Assembly: GCF_000238375.3 (NCBI RefSeq)
Contig: NZ_AHBZ03000014.1
Coordinates: 682,001-746,000 of the forward strand
Direction: 5' to 3'
DNA length: 64,000 bases
Source of the DNA: Pseudoalteromonas citrea
GTDB lineage: Bacteria > Pseudomonadota > Gammaproteobacteria > Enterobacterales > Alteromonadaceae
Part shown: in pieces, positions 8,833 to 16,243 of the stretch
Layout of the letters: every line of letters begins with the position of its first letter
Numbering within the stretch: the first letter of the stretch is position 1
Notes under the pieces: generated by a model
Databases searched by the model: none
Told to the model about the DNA's origin: nothing
The model's input: the letters and a program-made list of their open reading frames with translations, nothing else
Translations under genes and position numbers: made by a program

Positions 8833-10038
8833 GTGCTTAAAAATAAAACTATCGGGAGTATGCTGATCGTTGCAGGTACGACCATTGGTGCGGGAATGCT
8901 CGCATTACCTATCGCATCCGCAGGACTCGGCTTCAGCACCGCACTGGTGCTGTTAATACTTACTTGGGTTCTAATGACCTATACAGCACTGCTTATGTTG
9001 GAATTGCATCAATATGCCAGCGTAGACTCCACACTAAATACCTTAGCAAAATCGATACTAGGTAAAAAAGGCCAATATATTGCTAACTTTTCCATGGTAT
9101 TCTTATTTTATGCCTTATGCGCGGCTTATATTGCCGGTGGTGGAGCGCAATTACAAACTAAGCTTAACAACCTACTTAATATCGACGTTGCCCCACAAGC
9201 GGGTTCAATTTTGCTTGCCATTGTTATCGCAGCCATTGTCACGGCGGGTACTAGTACCGTAGATAAACTAAACAGAGTCCTATTCAGCATTAAAATCATT
9301 GTGCTTACGAGCCTCTTCTTTGTGTTAACACCATACGTGCAAGGTGCTCACTTACTGGATATGCCTATTGAGCAAGGCTTAATAATTAGTGCAATACCTG
9401 TTATTTTTACCTCTTTCGGTTTCCATGGTTCAATTCCTTCCATCGTAAAATATGTAGGCCTAGATATTAAATCACTACGCCGAGTCATGATGTTTGGGGC
9501 CTCGTTGCCGCTCGTTATTTATATTGGCTGGCAAATTTTAAGCCAAGGCGTAATGAGTCAAGAAAGTTTACTCAGCAGTAACGGTTTACAAGGGTTTGTT
9601 CAGAGCATCGCAAGCATTGCTCATAACCCGAATGTATCTACTTTTGTCACCCTTTTTGCAGACCTTGCATTAGCAACGTCCTTTTTGGGTGTGAGTCTAG
9701 GTTTATTTGATTTTTTCGCTGATGCTTTCAAACAAGTTGATAATAAAAAGGGCCGGATCACCACGGCATTCATCACTTTCTTACCGCCTTTGGGATTTGC
9801 ACTCTTTTACCCACAGGGGTTCATAATGGCGTTAGGTTATGCAGCTATTGCACTTGTGGTTTTAGCTGTATTTTTACCAGTTTCAATGGTTTGGGTACAA
9901 AGAAAAGCAGCTATTAACAATAGTGGGTATAAAGTTCGAGGGGGAACGTCCGCACTTACAGTGGCTGCCATTTGCGGTTTGGCAATTATTACTTCACAGA
10001 TTTTGCAAATATTTGCTGTGATCCCCGCGTTAGGCTAA
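8833..10038 (+). CDS. tyrP: Aromatic amino acid permease, TyrP type
   Basis: This inner-membrane symporter of the HAAAP family imports tyrosine or related aromatic amino acids with protons. The 401-residue protein has about eleven membrane segments and is close in length to E. coli TyrP (403). Shared blocks include GSMLIVAGTTIGAGMLALP at the N-terminus, IPVIFTSFGFHGSIPSIV in the middle, and LFADLALATSFLGVSLGLFDF, with LPPLGFALFYPQGF near the end. The start is GTG at 8833 behind AAAGGG. Substrate preference between tyrosine, tryptophan and phenylalanine cannot be read from the sequence. It is monocistronic and converges with the gene at 10057. Confidence 0.88.
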   Translation: MLKNKTIGSMLIVAGTTIGAGMLALPIASAGLGFSTALVLLILTWVLMTYTALLMLELHQYASVDSTLNTLAKSILGKKGQYIANFSMVFLFYALCAAYIAGGGAQLQTKLNNLLNIDVAPQAGSILLAIVIAAIVTAGTSTVDKLNRVLFSIKIIVLTSLFFVLTPYVQGAHLLDMPIEQGLIISAIPVIFTSFGFHGSIPSIVKYVGLDIKSLRRVMMFGASLPLVIYIGWQILSQGVMSQESLLSSNGLQGFVQSIASIAHNPNVSTFVTLFADLALATSFLGVSLGLFDFFADAFKQVDNKKGRITTAFITFLPPLGFALFYPQGFIMALGYAAIALVVLAVFLPVSMVWVQRKAAINNSGYKVRGGTSALTVAAICGLAIITSQILQIFAVIPALG

Positions 10039-10056
10039 GGCTATAATGTGATGAAA

Positions 10057-10578
10057 TTACTGAGACATCGGTGGTTTCATCACTTCAGAAGTCGAAAGCT
10101 TCTTTTTAAAAAACACGACTAGGGGTGCAAAACACAATAAAACGACAACAATGTTGACTAAGGGTAAAATAGTCTTATATAAATAAGGTGAGTACGTTAA
10201 GTCGAGTAAATGTCTATCGACTAGACGGAACAATTGTAAAAGAGGAGCAGGTAATATCACCAACTGAGCAATAATACTTTGCCAAATATAAACTTTGTCT
10301 TTTAAGGCCCAATACGCGAGGATCGCCATAAAAACAATATCATTTAGGGCCCAAATAATATAACGAAGCACGTATTTATCACCGTCTGCTTCTTTTATAA
10401 TATCGTATGAGAAATACCCTACTATATAGAAGACAGCACACAAAGACGCATAACGTAAAGCAAGTTTATCTTTCAGCACAAAAAACAAAGCAACCGCTAT
10501 AAATGTTACTACGGTTGCATGATCTCTTATTAGATACAGAAAAGCATTTATTTCTTCTGAAAATAGGCTAACCAACAC
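10057..10578 (-). CDS. Polytopic membrane protein of unknown function
   Basis: I do not recognise this 173-residue protein. It has about five hydrophobic segments: near residues 20-36, 43-60, 77-92, 98-118 and 137-157. Charged loops lie between them (for example DIIKEADGDKY), and the C-terminal tail KKKLSTSEVMKPP is basic. No catalytic motif is visible. The start is taken as GTG at 10578; a TTG three bases later is an alternative, and neither has a strong ribosome-binding site. It starts 11 bases after the stop of a 26-residue peptide gene that does have a strong site, so it is probably translated by coupling. See the finding on this pair. Confidence 0.7.
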   Translation of the reverse strand: MLVSLFSEEINAFLYLIRDHATVVTFIAVALFFVLKDKLALRYASLCAVFYIVGYFSYDIIKEADGDKYVLRYIIWALNDIVFMAILAYWALKDKVYIWQSIIAQLVILPAPLLQLFRLVDRHLLDLTYSPYLYKTILPLVNIVVVLLCFAPLVVFFKKKLSTSEVMKPPMSQ

Positions 10579-10589
10579 AAATGAGCTGC

Positions 10590-10670
10590 TTACTTAGGTT
10601 TTTTTTCATTTTCATCTGCGCCGTCACCATTACCACCTGGTAGGTATGAATACTTACTTTTAATTGACAT
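10590..10670 (-). CDS. Small 26-residue peptide gene
   Basis: On the minus strand an AAGGAG ribosome-binding site sits seven bases before an ATG that opens a 26-codon frame. The product starts MSIKSKYSYLPGGNG, continues with an acidic stretch (DGADENE) and ends KKPK. It has no hydrophobic segment or cysteine, so it is not an obvious toxin or leader for secretion. A good sigma-70 promoter lies 30 bases upstream (10701-10729). It directly precedes the membrane protein at 10057. I do not recognise the peptide. It could be a genuine small protein or a leader that controls translation of the next gene. Confidence 0.6.
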   Translation of the reverse strand: MSIKSKYSYLPGGNGDGADENEKKPK

Positions 10671-10700
10671 AATATTTCTCCTTGAGTAGTTACAATCCGT

Positions 10701-10729
10701 AAAATATCCCAATTTAATCTGACAATCAA
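10701..10729 (-). promoter_or_regulatory. Predicted sigma-70 promoter for the peptide and membrane protein
   Basis: Reading the minus strand, TTGATT (10729-10724) and TATTTT (10706-10701) are separated by exactly 17 bases, each matching four of six consensus positions. It begins just past the pomB stop, so the two small genes downstream can be expressed apart from the stator operon. Confidence 0.5.
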
Positions 10730-10736
10730 GCTTTGC

Positions 10737-11666
10737 TTAATTTTCTCTAACTTCAATAGGTTCCGACTCTTTAGCCTTCCCTTGTAAGATAGATATTTCC
10801 ACTCTTCTATTACGCCGTCTATCTGTATTATTTTCATTAGGAACCAAAGGACGAGTATCAGCATGACCGACTACAACAAGCCGATTTTTATCAAACCCTC
10901 TCGTCGTCACCATCTCACTGGCAACGGCAACCGCTCTCGTTGCCGACAAATCCCAATTATTACTGTAAAGCTCATTCGTTACTTGAAAATCATCCGTGTG
11001 GCCAGATACCGTAATTTCACCTGGTACATCTTTTAGCAACTCAGCGATATCTTGAATAACGGGCTTAAACTTAGGCTGTAAGAATGCACTACCAGAAGGA
11101 AATGAACCATTTTCTTGAATACGAATAATAATTTGCTGCCCGAGTGACTCAAGCTCAATCGCACCATCCATAATCTGCTTTTCTAACTGCTGGGCAATCT
11201 TTTTCACCAGCTCATTCACTTGCTCTTGCTCGGCTGCTGACACTGCTTGTTGCATAGATTGCTCTTGAGAGGTACTTTGTGACTCCCCTCCTCGTTTATT
11301 GCCCCTTTGTTCTTGTCGTCCCCCTGCTGAGCTTTCATCGCCCGCTTGAAATTCCAACATTTGTTGCGTCATTTCTACCGTTTGCTGCTGTATTGTTTCA
11401 ATAGGGGTGGGCTCGGGCTTTCCAGGAGTGAACTCCATTGCAATTACACTGGTTCCTTTGGGGATATCTTTTACTTCAATTTTATTTTGAACACCAAATG
11501 CAAACTTCATAGAGCCTGCAATTTGTTTAAACTTGAGTACGTCCATTTCTGAGAAAGCTAATAACAGTACGAAAAAGCACATAAGTAGTGACATTAAATC
11601 AGCGAATGTCCCCATCCAAGCTGGCAGTCCTGGGGGGGGGCATTTACACTCCTGCTCATCAGACAT
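10737..11666 (-). CDS. pomB: Flagellar stator protein PomB (sodium-driven)
   Basis: PomB forms the ion-conducting stator of the flagellar motor with PomA and anchors it to peptidoglycan. The 309-residue protein has the N-terminal signature PPPGLPAWMGTFADLMSLLMCFFVLLL-like segment, with the ion-binding Asp23. A glutamine-rich linker covers about residues 85-150. The C-terminal OmpA-like domain (about 190-295) contains VSGHTDD, NWDLSATRA and NRRVEIS. Strong resemblance to Vibrio PomB favours sodium coupling. It starts two bases after pomA. Codons 9-12 contain a run of nine cytosines, listed separately. Confidence 0.95.
   Translation of the reverse strand: MSDEQECKCPPPGLPAWMGTFADLMSLLMCFFVLLLAFSEMDVLKFKQIAGSMKFAFGVQNKIEVKDIPKGTSVIAMEFTPGKPEPTPIETIQQQTVEMTQQMLEFQAGDESSAGGRQEQRGNKRGGESQSTSQEQSMQQAVSAAEQEQVNELVKKIAQQLEKQIMDGAIELESLGQQIIIRIQENGSFPSGSAFLQPKFKPVIQDIAELLKDVPGEITVSGHTDDFQVTNELYSNNWDLSATRAVAVASEMVTTRGFDKNRLVVVGHADTRPLVPNENNTDRRRNRRVEISILQGKAKESEPIEVREN
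11632..11640. repeat. Nine-base G/C homopolymer inside pomB
   Basis: Nine consecutive G residues on the plus strand (nine C on the coding strand) span codons 9-12 of pomB, encoding the end of a Cys codon and the conserved PPP. A tract this long near a 5' coding end is prone to slipped-strand change that would shift the frame before the membrane segment. In this copy the frame is intact. Confidence 0.9.
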
Positions 11667-11668
11667 GC

Positions 11669-12436
11669 TTATTCCTCTTTGTCGCTACCGCGTTTCGATT
11701 CAGCTAAGTAGTTTTTCAAAATGCCTTCGATTACTTTCGGGTTTTGCCCATCTTGGATCCCTAAAATTGCATCAAGTATTAAACGTTGATTCTGTTCTTC
11801 TTCGTCCTTTCTCAACTCTAATTTAACTTGAATAGGAATAGCGACAACGTTCGCTAAGAAAGCGCCATAAAGCGTTGTCAACAAAGCCACTGCCATCGCA
11901 GGGCCGATGGCTTTTGGGTCATCCATATTTGATAACATCGCAACCAAACCAATCAAGGTACCAATCATCCCCATTGCTGGGGCGATGTCAGCCAGTGACT
12001 TAAACAACGACGCACCTTGTTCATGACGGGATGTTGTTAAAGAAATGTCCTTTTGCAGGGTCGCCCTTACTACATCAGCATCATGCCCATCCACTAACAT
12101 ATCAACCCCCTTACGCATAAACGCGTTAGGTATTTCAGCCTCCTCAAGGGCCAAAAAGCCCCCTTTGCGTGCTGAATCTGCTAGTTCAACCGCTTTTTCA
12201 ATGAGTTCTTCAGGTGTTTCAATTTTGAACATGAAGGCTTTACCCAACACTTTACCGATACCGAAAAATTGCGGCATGGTAAAATTAGATAAAACAATGA
12301 AAAGTGAGCCACCGAATACAATAACCGCTGAAGCGGAGTCAGCAAACATAGCGACTTCACCGTCACTACTCATAAACATAGACATGGCAATCAAACCAAT
12401 CGCGCCCAATATACCTATTACGGTTGCTAAATCCAC
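11669..12436 (-). CDS. pomA: Flagellar motor protein PomA (sodium-driven)
   Basis: PomA is the four-helix membrane partner of PomB and transmits torque to FliG through its cytoplasmic loop. The 255-residue protein has paired membrane segments near residues 4-20, 30-50, 150-168 and 180-200. It shows the family blocks DLATVIGILGAIGLI, GGSLFIVLSNF, FKSLADIAPAMGMIGTLIGLVAML and AVALLTTLYGAFLAN. The start is GTG at 12436 with GGAGG four bases upstream; the nearby ATG is out of frame. The gene is first in a pomA-pomB unit and lies away from other flagellar genes, as in vibrios. Confidence 0.95.
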   Translation of the reverse strand: MDLATVIGILGAIGLIAMSMFMSSDGEVAMFADSASAVIVFGGSLFIVLSNFTMPQFFGIGKVLGKAFMFKIETPEELIEKAVELADSARKGGFLALEEAEIPNAFMRKGVDMLVDGHDADVVRATLQKDISLTTSRHEQGASLFKSLADIAPAMGMIGTLIGLVAMLSNMDDPKAIGPAMAVALLTTLYGAFLANVVAIPIQVKLELRKDEEEQNQRLILDAILGIQDGQNPKVIEGILKNYLAESKRGSDKEE

Positions 12437-12652
12437 ATATCCTCCAGAGAGTGTTATATACTATTCTTCTAATTTTTTCTAACGCGCTTAAGTGTAGCGC
12501 CTCGCTACTGAGTCCCACAGTCAAAATATAAACATAGTCCTTTCTCAACAACATATCGGCAAGGAACTTTATTTCTTAACTCAATTATATTAAAAAGCTA
12601 TAAAATAGCTAATAAAGCTACTCACTTGATATCTAACAGTTTAGCGTAAAAA

Positions 12653-12680
12653 AGTGCGCTTATCTTTGACCTAGTGCGCT
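12653..12680. repeat. Direct repeat AGTGCGCT in the pomA-xseB gap
   Basis: AGTGCGCT occurs at 12653-12660 and again at 12673-12680, exactly 20 bases apart (about two helical turns). The second copy lies inside the spacer of the predicted xseB promoter. This geometry would suit a regulator binding one face of the helix, but no known operator was recognised. Confidence 0.4.
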
Positions 12681-12694
12681 ATTGCCCCTAAAAT
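12666..12694 (+). promoter_or_regulatory. Predicted sigma-70 promoter of xseB-ispA-dxs
   Basis: TTGACC (12666-12671) and TAAAAT (12689-12694) are spaced by 17 bases and each match five of six consensus positions. Transcription would start near 12701, about 35 bases before xseB. Confidence 0.7.
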
Positions 12695-12735
12695 TGAGCT
12701 CTTTTATTTAATTTGCCCAATAAAGAGACGTCCTC

Positions 12736-12978
12736 ATGGCAGTAAAAAAACCAGAAAACCTCAGCTTCGAAGAAGCCATTAATGAGCTCGAAGGTATTGT
12801 TAGTGCAATGGAGCATGGTGAGCTCACTTTAGAACAATCACTTAAGCAGTTTGAGCGAGGGATACAATTGGCAAATGCATCCAATCAAAAGCTCCAAAAT
12901 GCTGAGCAGAAAGTCGCTATCCTCATGGGCAATGATGAAAATAGCACAACAATACCATTTACTGGAAGTTCGGAATAA
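12736..12978 (+). CDS. xseB: Exodeoxyribonuclease VII small subunit
   Basis: XseB is the small helical subunit of exonuclease VII, which degrades single-stranded DNA from both ends and is bound to XseA. The 80-residue protein matches the family in length and carries LSFEEAINELEGIVSAMEHGELTLEQSLKQFERG-type helices (residues about 7-42). The ATG at 12736 follows a weak AAAGAG site. It begins the common xseB-ispA-dxs cluster and stops three bases before ispA. xseA is not in this window. Confidence 0.95.
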   Translation: MAVKKPENLSFEEAINELEGIVSAMEHGELTLEQSLKQFERGIQLANASNQKLQNAEQKVAILMGNDENSTTIPFTGSSE

Positions 12979-12981
12979 GTC

Positions 12982-13869
12982 GTGACCCTAAAAATAGAAA
13001 TAAATAACGCACAAGATCGCATCACACATTTTATGACGCACTATTTTGAACAAGATTTAGTCACTGACGAAACCGTTAAAGCTGCCACCTTTTATAGTGT
13101 TAATAATGGTGGAAAGCGACTAAGACCATTTTTAGTTTATGCAACGGGTAAGATGCTAGGTGCCAAGGATAGTGATCTAGATATTGTTGCTGCTGCAATA
13201 GAGTGTATCCATAGCTATTCACTCGTTCATGACGATTTACCTGCAATGGATGACGATGACTTACGCAGAGGTAAGCCAACTTGTCATATTAAATTTGACG
13301 AAGCTCATGCTATTTTAGCTGGTGATGCGCTGCAAAGCTTGGCATTCGAGTTAATTTCAAGCCATCGCTTTGCCGTGCCTGAGTCTCGACAAATTAGTAT
13401 GATTAAGGCTCTGTCTCAAGCCGCTGGTTTACAAGGTATGGTAGGTGGCCAAGCACTTGACATAGCAGGAACTGATAGAAATATCAGTCTAGAAGAGTTA
13501 GAACAGATCCATAGACTGAAAACGGGGGCACTATTGACATGTGCCATTGAGTTAGGTGCGCTATGCGCGCCACAGCTAGATAGTTCAGATTTAGAAAACC
13601 TTGTCTTATATGGCCAACATATCGGCCTCGCATTCCAAGTACAAGACGATATACTCGACATCGAGGGCGATACACATACACTGGGTAAGCCCCAAGGCTC
13701 TGATATAAACAATAATAAATCCACTTACCCAGCTATACTCGGCCTTGAAGGAGCAAAACAAAAAGCCCAAGATCTAACAGAGCAAGCAATACAGCAACTC
13801 AATAACGTCAATGCTGATACCGAAATGCTCGCGAAACTGGCGAAATACATCATTGAACGTGACCATTAA
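12982..13869 (+). CDS. ispA: Farnesyl diphosphate synthase (geranyltranstransferase)
   Basis: IspA condenses dimethylallyl and isopentenyl diphosphates to geranyl and then farnesyl diphosphate for undecaprenyl, quinone and related lipids. The 295-residue enzyme has the first aspartate-rich motif DDLPAMDDDD (Asp84, Asp85, Asp90) followed by RRGKPTCH. The second motif, FQVQDDILDIEG, lies near residues 219-230, and GGKRLRP at 43-49 binds substrate diphosphate. The start is GTG at 12982, three bases after the xseB stop, and is the only start that gives family length. Confidence 0.95.
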   Translation: MTLKIEINNAQDRITHFMTHYFEQDLVTDETVKAATFYSVNNGGKRLRPFLVYATGKMLGAKDSDLDIVAAAIECIHSYSLVHDDLPAMDDDDLRRGKPTCHIKFDEAHAILAGDALQSLAFELISSHRFAVPESRQISMIKALSQAAGLQGMVGGQALDIAGTDRNISLEELEQIHRLKTGALLTCAIELGALCAPQLDSSDLENLVLYGQHIGLAFQVQDDILDIEGDTHTLGKPQGSDINNNKSTYPAILGLEGAKQKAQDLTEQAIQQLNNVNADTEMLAKLAKYIIERDH

Positions 13870-13974
13870 CCGCTATTCATGACGTATTAATGACTAAGTT
13901 GCATAAATAGATAAAATTAACCACTGGCTTTGTATATAATTATGCAAGGTTTGAGTAGGACATATATAAATACA

Positions 13975-15840
13975 ATGATATTTGATAGTAGCAAGTACCC
14001 TATGTTGGCTCTAGCAGAAGAGCCTGAGCAATTGCGCCAATTACCGCAACATAAATTACCTTCTTTTAGTAAGGAATTGAGAGCATATTTACTCGATTCA
14101 GTATCACAAAGTAGTGGCCATTTTGCATCAGGTTTGGGCACAGTGGAACTAACCGTCGCACTTCATTATGTTTACAATACACCAGAAGACCGATTAATCT
14201 GGGATGTTGGTCATCAAGCATATCCACATAAAATACTTACGGGTCGTCGTGAGCAAATTCATACCATTAGACAAAAAGATGGTTTGCACCCTTTTCCATA
14301 TCGAGAAGAAAGCCAATATGACACGTTTAGCGTTGGTCACTCTAGTACTTCAATTTCTGCCGCATTAGGCATGTCTATCGCTGCTAAGAAAGAGGGCCTT
14401 GGACGTAAAACTGTTGCTGTGATTGGTGATGGTGCGATCACTGCAGGTATGGCATTTGAAGCAATGAATCATGCTGGCGACATAAAATCAGATATGTTGA
14501 TCATATTAAATGATAACGAAATGTCGATATCAGAAAATGTTGGCGCCCTCACTAACCACTTCGCAAAAATATTGTCAGGTAGTTTCTATACCAATATTCG
14601 CGAAGGTAGCAAAAAGCTACTTTCTGGTGTACCACCCGTAAAAGAGCTGGCCAGTAAAGTAGAAGAACATTTAAAAGGCATGGTTATCCCTGGTACCTTT
14701 TTTGAAGAACTCGGACTAAACTATATTGGACCAATTGATGGCCACGATGTAAACATGTTAGTCGATACATTACGGAACATGCGGAATCTAAAAGGGCCAC
14801 AAATTCTTCATATAAAAACCCAAAAAGGCAAAGGCTACGAGCCTGCTGAAGCTGACCCTATTGGTTATCACGCAGTGCCTAAATTTGATCCGTCAGTTCA
14901 TAGCTTACCTAAATCTAAGCCCGCAGCACCAACATTTTCCAAAGTGTTTGGTCAATGGTTATGCGATATGGCAGCACAAGACTCTCGTTTAATGGCGATT
15001 ACTCCCGCCATGCGTGAGGGCTCAGGCATGGTGCAGTTTTCAAAGCAGTTTCCGGAGCAATACTTTGACGTCGCAATTGCAGAACAACATGCGGTGACGT
15101 TAGCGGCAGGGTTTGCTTGTGAAAACCTCAAGCCAGTCGTCGCAATTTACTCCAGTTTTTTACAGCGCGCATACGATCAACTCATTCACGACGTCGCACT
15201 TCAAAATCTTCCTGTTTTGTTTGCTATCGACCGCGCAGGTATTGTTGGAGCTGACGGTGAAACACACCAAGGAGCTTACGATTTAAGCTTTATGCGCTGC
15301 ATTCCAAATATGGTTATCATGACACCAAGTGATACCAACGAATGCCGGAAAATGCTGTATACCGGATTCAACTGTGATCAGCCGGTTGCTGTTCGCTACC
15401 CAAGAGGTAGTGCAGGTACAGCTGACATAGAACAAGTAATGACCGACGTTGCTATAGGTAAAGCAAATACCATCAGAGTAGGTAAAAATGTAGCCATCCT
15501 CAGCTTTGGTACACTGCTACATAACGCGCAATGTGCAGCAGATGAGTTTAACACCACATTAGTAGATATGCGGTTTGTTAAACCTATTGATACTCAGTTA
15601 TTGACTGAACTTTCACAGTCGCATACACACTTTATCACATTAGAAGATAATGCAATTGCTGGAGGCGCAGGCAGTGCAGTTAGCGAGTTTCTTGCCAGCA
15701 TAAATGCGTCAGTCCATGTTAGTCACCTTGGTATTCCAGATGAATTCATCAAGCATGGTACGCAAGACGAAATGCATGATGAAATGGGCTTGTCTGCACG
15801 TGGTATTAGTGATTATGTGCGTCAGTTGTTACAAGATTGA
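13975..15840 (+). CDS. dxs: 1-deoxy-D-xylulose-5-phosphate synthase
   Basis: Dxs joins pyruvate and glyceraldehyde 3-phosphate with thiamine diphosphate, the first step of the MEP isoprenoid pathway. Key features are [31 protein letters not shown], and the thiamine-binding [18 protein letters not shown] with its distal NDN. The transketolase-like second half contains [15 protein letters not shown]. The frame extends upstream to 13930, but the ATG at 13975 gives 621 residues starting [13 protein letters not shown], which matches the E. coli start. The only purine-rich site, GTAGGA, is rather far away. It supplies the pathway that ends in ispA next door, and its cofactor links to thiL further on. 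Confidence 0.95.
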   Translation: MIFDSSKYPMLALAEEPEQLRQLPQHKLPSFSKELRAYLLDSVSQSSGHFASGLGTVELTVALHYVYNTPEDRLIWDVGHQAYPHKILTGRREQIHTIRQKDGLHPFPYREESQYDTFSVGHSSTSISAALGMSIAAKKEGLGRKTVAVIGDGAITAGMAFEAMNHAGDIKSDMLIILNDNEMSISENVGALTNHFAKILSGSFYTNIREGSKKLLSGVPPVKELASKVEEHLKGMVIPGTFFEELGLNYIGPIDGHDVNMLVDTLRNMRNLKGPQILHIKTQKGKGYEPAEADPIGYHAVPKFDPSVHSLPKSKPAAPTFSKVFGQWLCDMAAQDSRLMAITPAMREGSGMVQFSKQFPEQYFDVAIAEQHAVTLAAGFACENLKPVVAIYSSFLQRAYDQLIHDVALQNLPVLFAIDRAGIVGADGETHQGAYDLSFMRCIPNMVIMTPSDTNECRKMLYTGFNCDQPVAVRYPRGSAGTADIEQVMTDVAIGKANTIRVGKNVAILSFGTLLHNAQCAADEFNTTLVDMRFVKPIDTQLLTELSQSHTHFITLEDNAIAGGAGSAVSEFLASINASVHVSHLGIPDEFIKHGTQDEMHDEMGLSARGISDYVRQLLQD

Positions 15841-15847
15841 GTGCAAT

Positions 15848-15875
15848 AAAGAAAGGGGCTAAAGCCTCTTTCTTT
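15848..15875 (+). terminator. Probable terminator after dxs
   Basis: A 12-base stem (AAAGAAAGGGGC with GCCTCTTTCTTT, one G-T pair) closes a four-base loop seven bases after the dxs stop. The T-rich 3' arm is not followed by a long T run, so termination may be partial. Confidence 0.7.
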
Positions 15876-15895
15876 AAAATATTTAGGGGGATGAT

Positions 15896-16207
15896 ATGGT
15901 TAGCGAAACAGATTCATTTCACTCTTTCAAAGACTTTTATCGTTTTTATTTAACCCAACATAGCCACCCATATTGCAGAGCATTGCATTACCTTGGTAGC
16001 TCATGTGTTATTACCACTATTATAGCATTCCTTTTAACACAGTCCGTTTGGTATTTATTATTAGCACCTCTGTTCGGCTATGGGTTAGCATGGCTCGGTC
16101 ACTTTGTATTTGAACACAATCGTCCGGCCACGTTTAAATACCCAATTTATTCGTTCATGGCTGACTGGCTTATGTATTTTCGATGGTTAGCCCGTCAAAA
16201 ACCATAA
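15896..16207 (+). CDS. Mpo1-like / DUF962 membrane protein
   Basis: This 103-residue protein belongs to the DUF962 family. Its yeast member Mpo1 (YGL010w) is an iron-dependent dioxygenase in 2-hydroxy fatty acid breakdown. Family blocks seen are FYLTQHSHPYCRALHYLGS (residues about 17-35) and GYGLAWLGHFVFEHNRPATF (about 61-80), with the conserved histidines of HSHP, LHYLG and GHFVFEHN. Two hydrophobic stretches fit membrane insertion. An AGGGGG site precedes the ATG at 15896. The bacterial substrate is not known from context. Confidence 0.8.
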   Translation: MVSETDSFHSFKDFYRFYLTQHSHPYCRALHYLGSSCVITTIIAFLLTQSVWYLLLAPLFGYGLAWLGHFVFEHNRPATFKYPIYSFMADWLMYFRWLARQKP

Positions 16208-16243
16208 GTGAGGATATACAATTATACTCACTGTATCCGTGAG

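Noticed and set aside
10568-10864. 98-codon open frame on the minus strand across the end of pomB
   Set aside because: It runs in another frame through pomB and through the better supported peptide gene with a strong ribosome-binding site. Its composition (LILVLWFLMK, then many Lys and Leu) is not like a real protein.
8833-12436. Horizontal transfer of the pom region or the permease
   Set aside because: Base composition and codon use look like the flanking housekeeping genes, and no mobile element or repeat borders the region.
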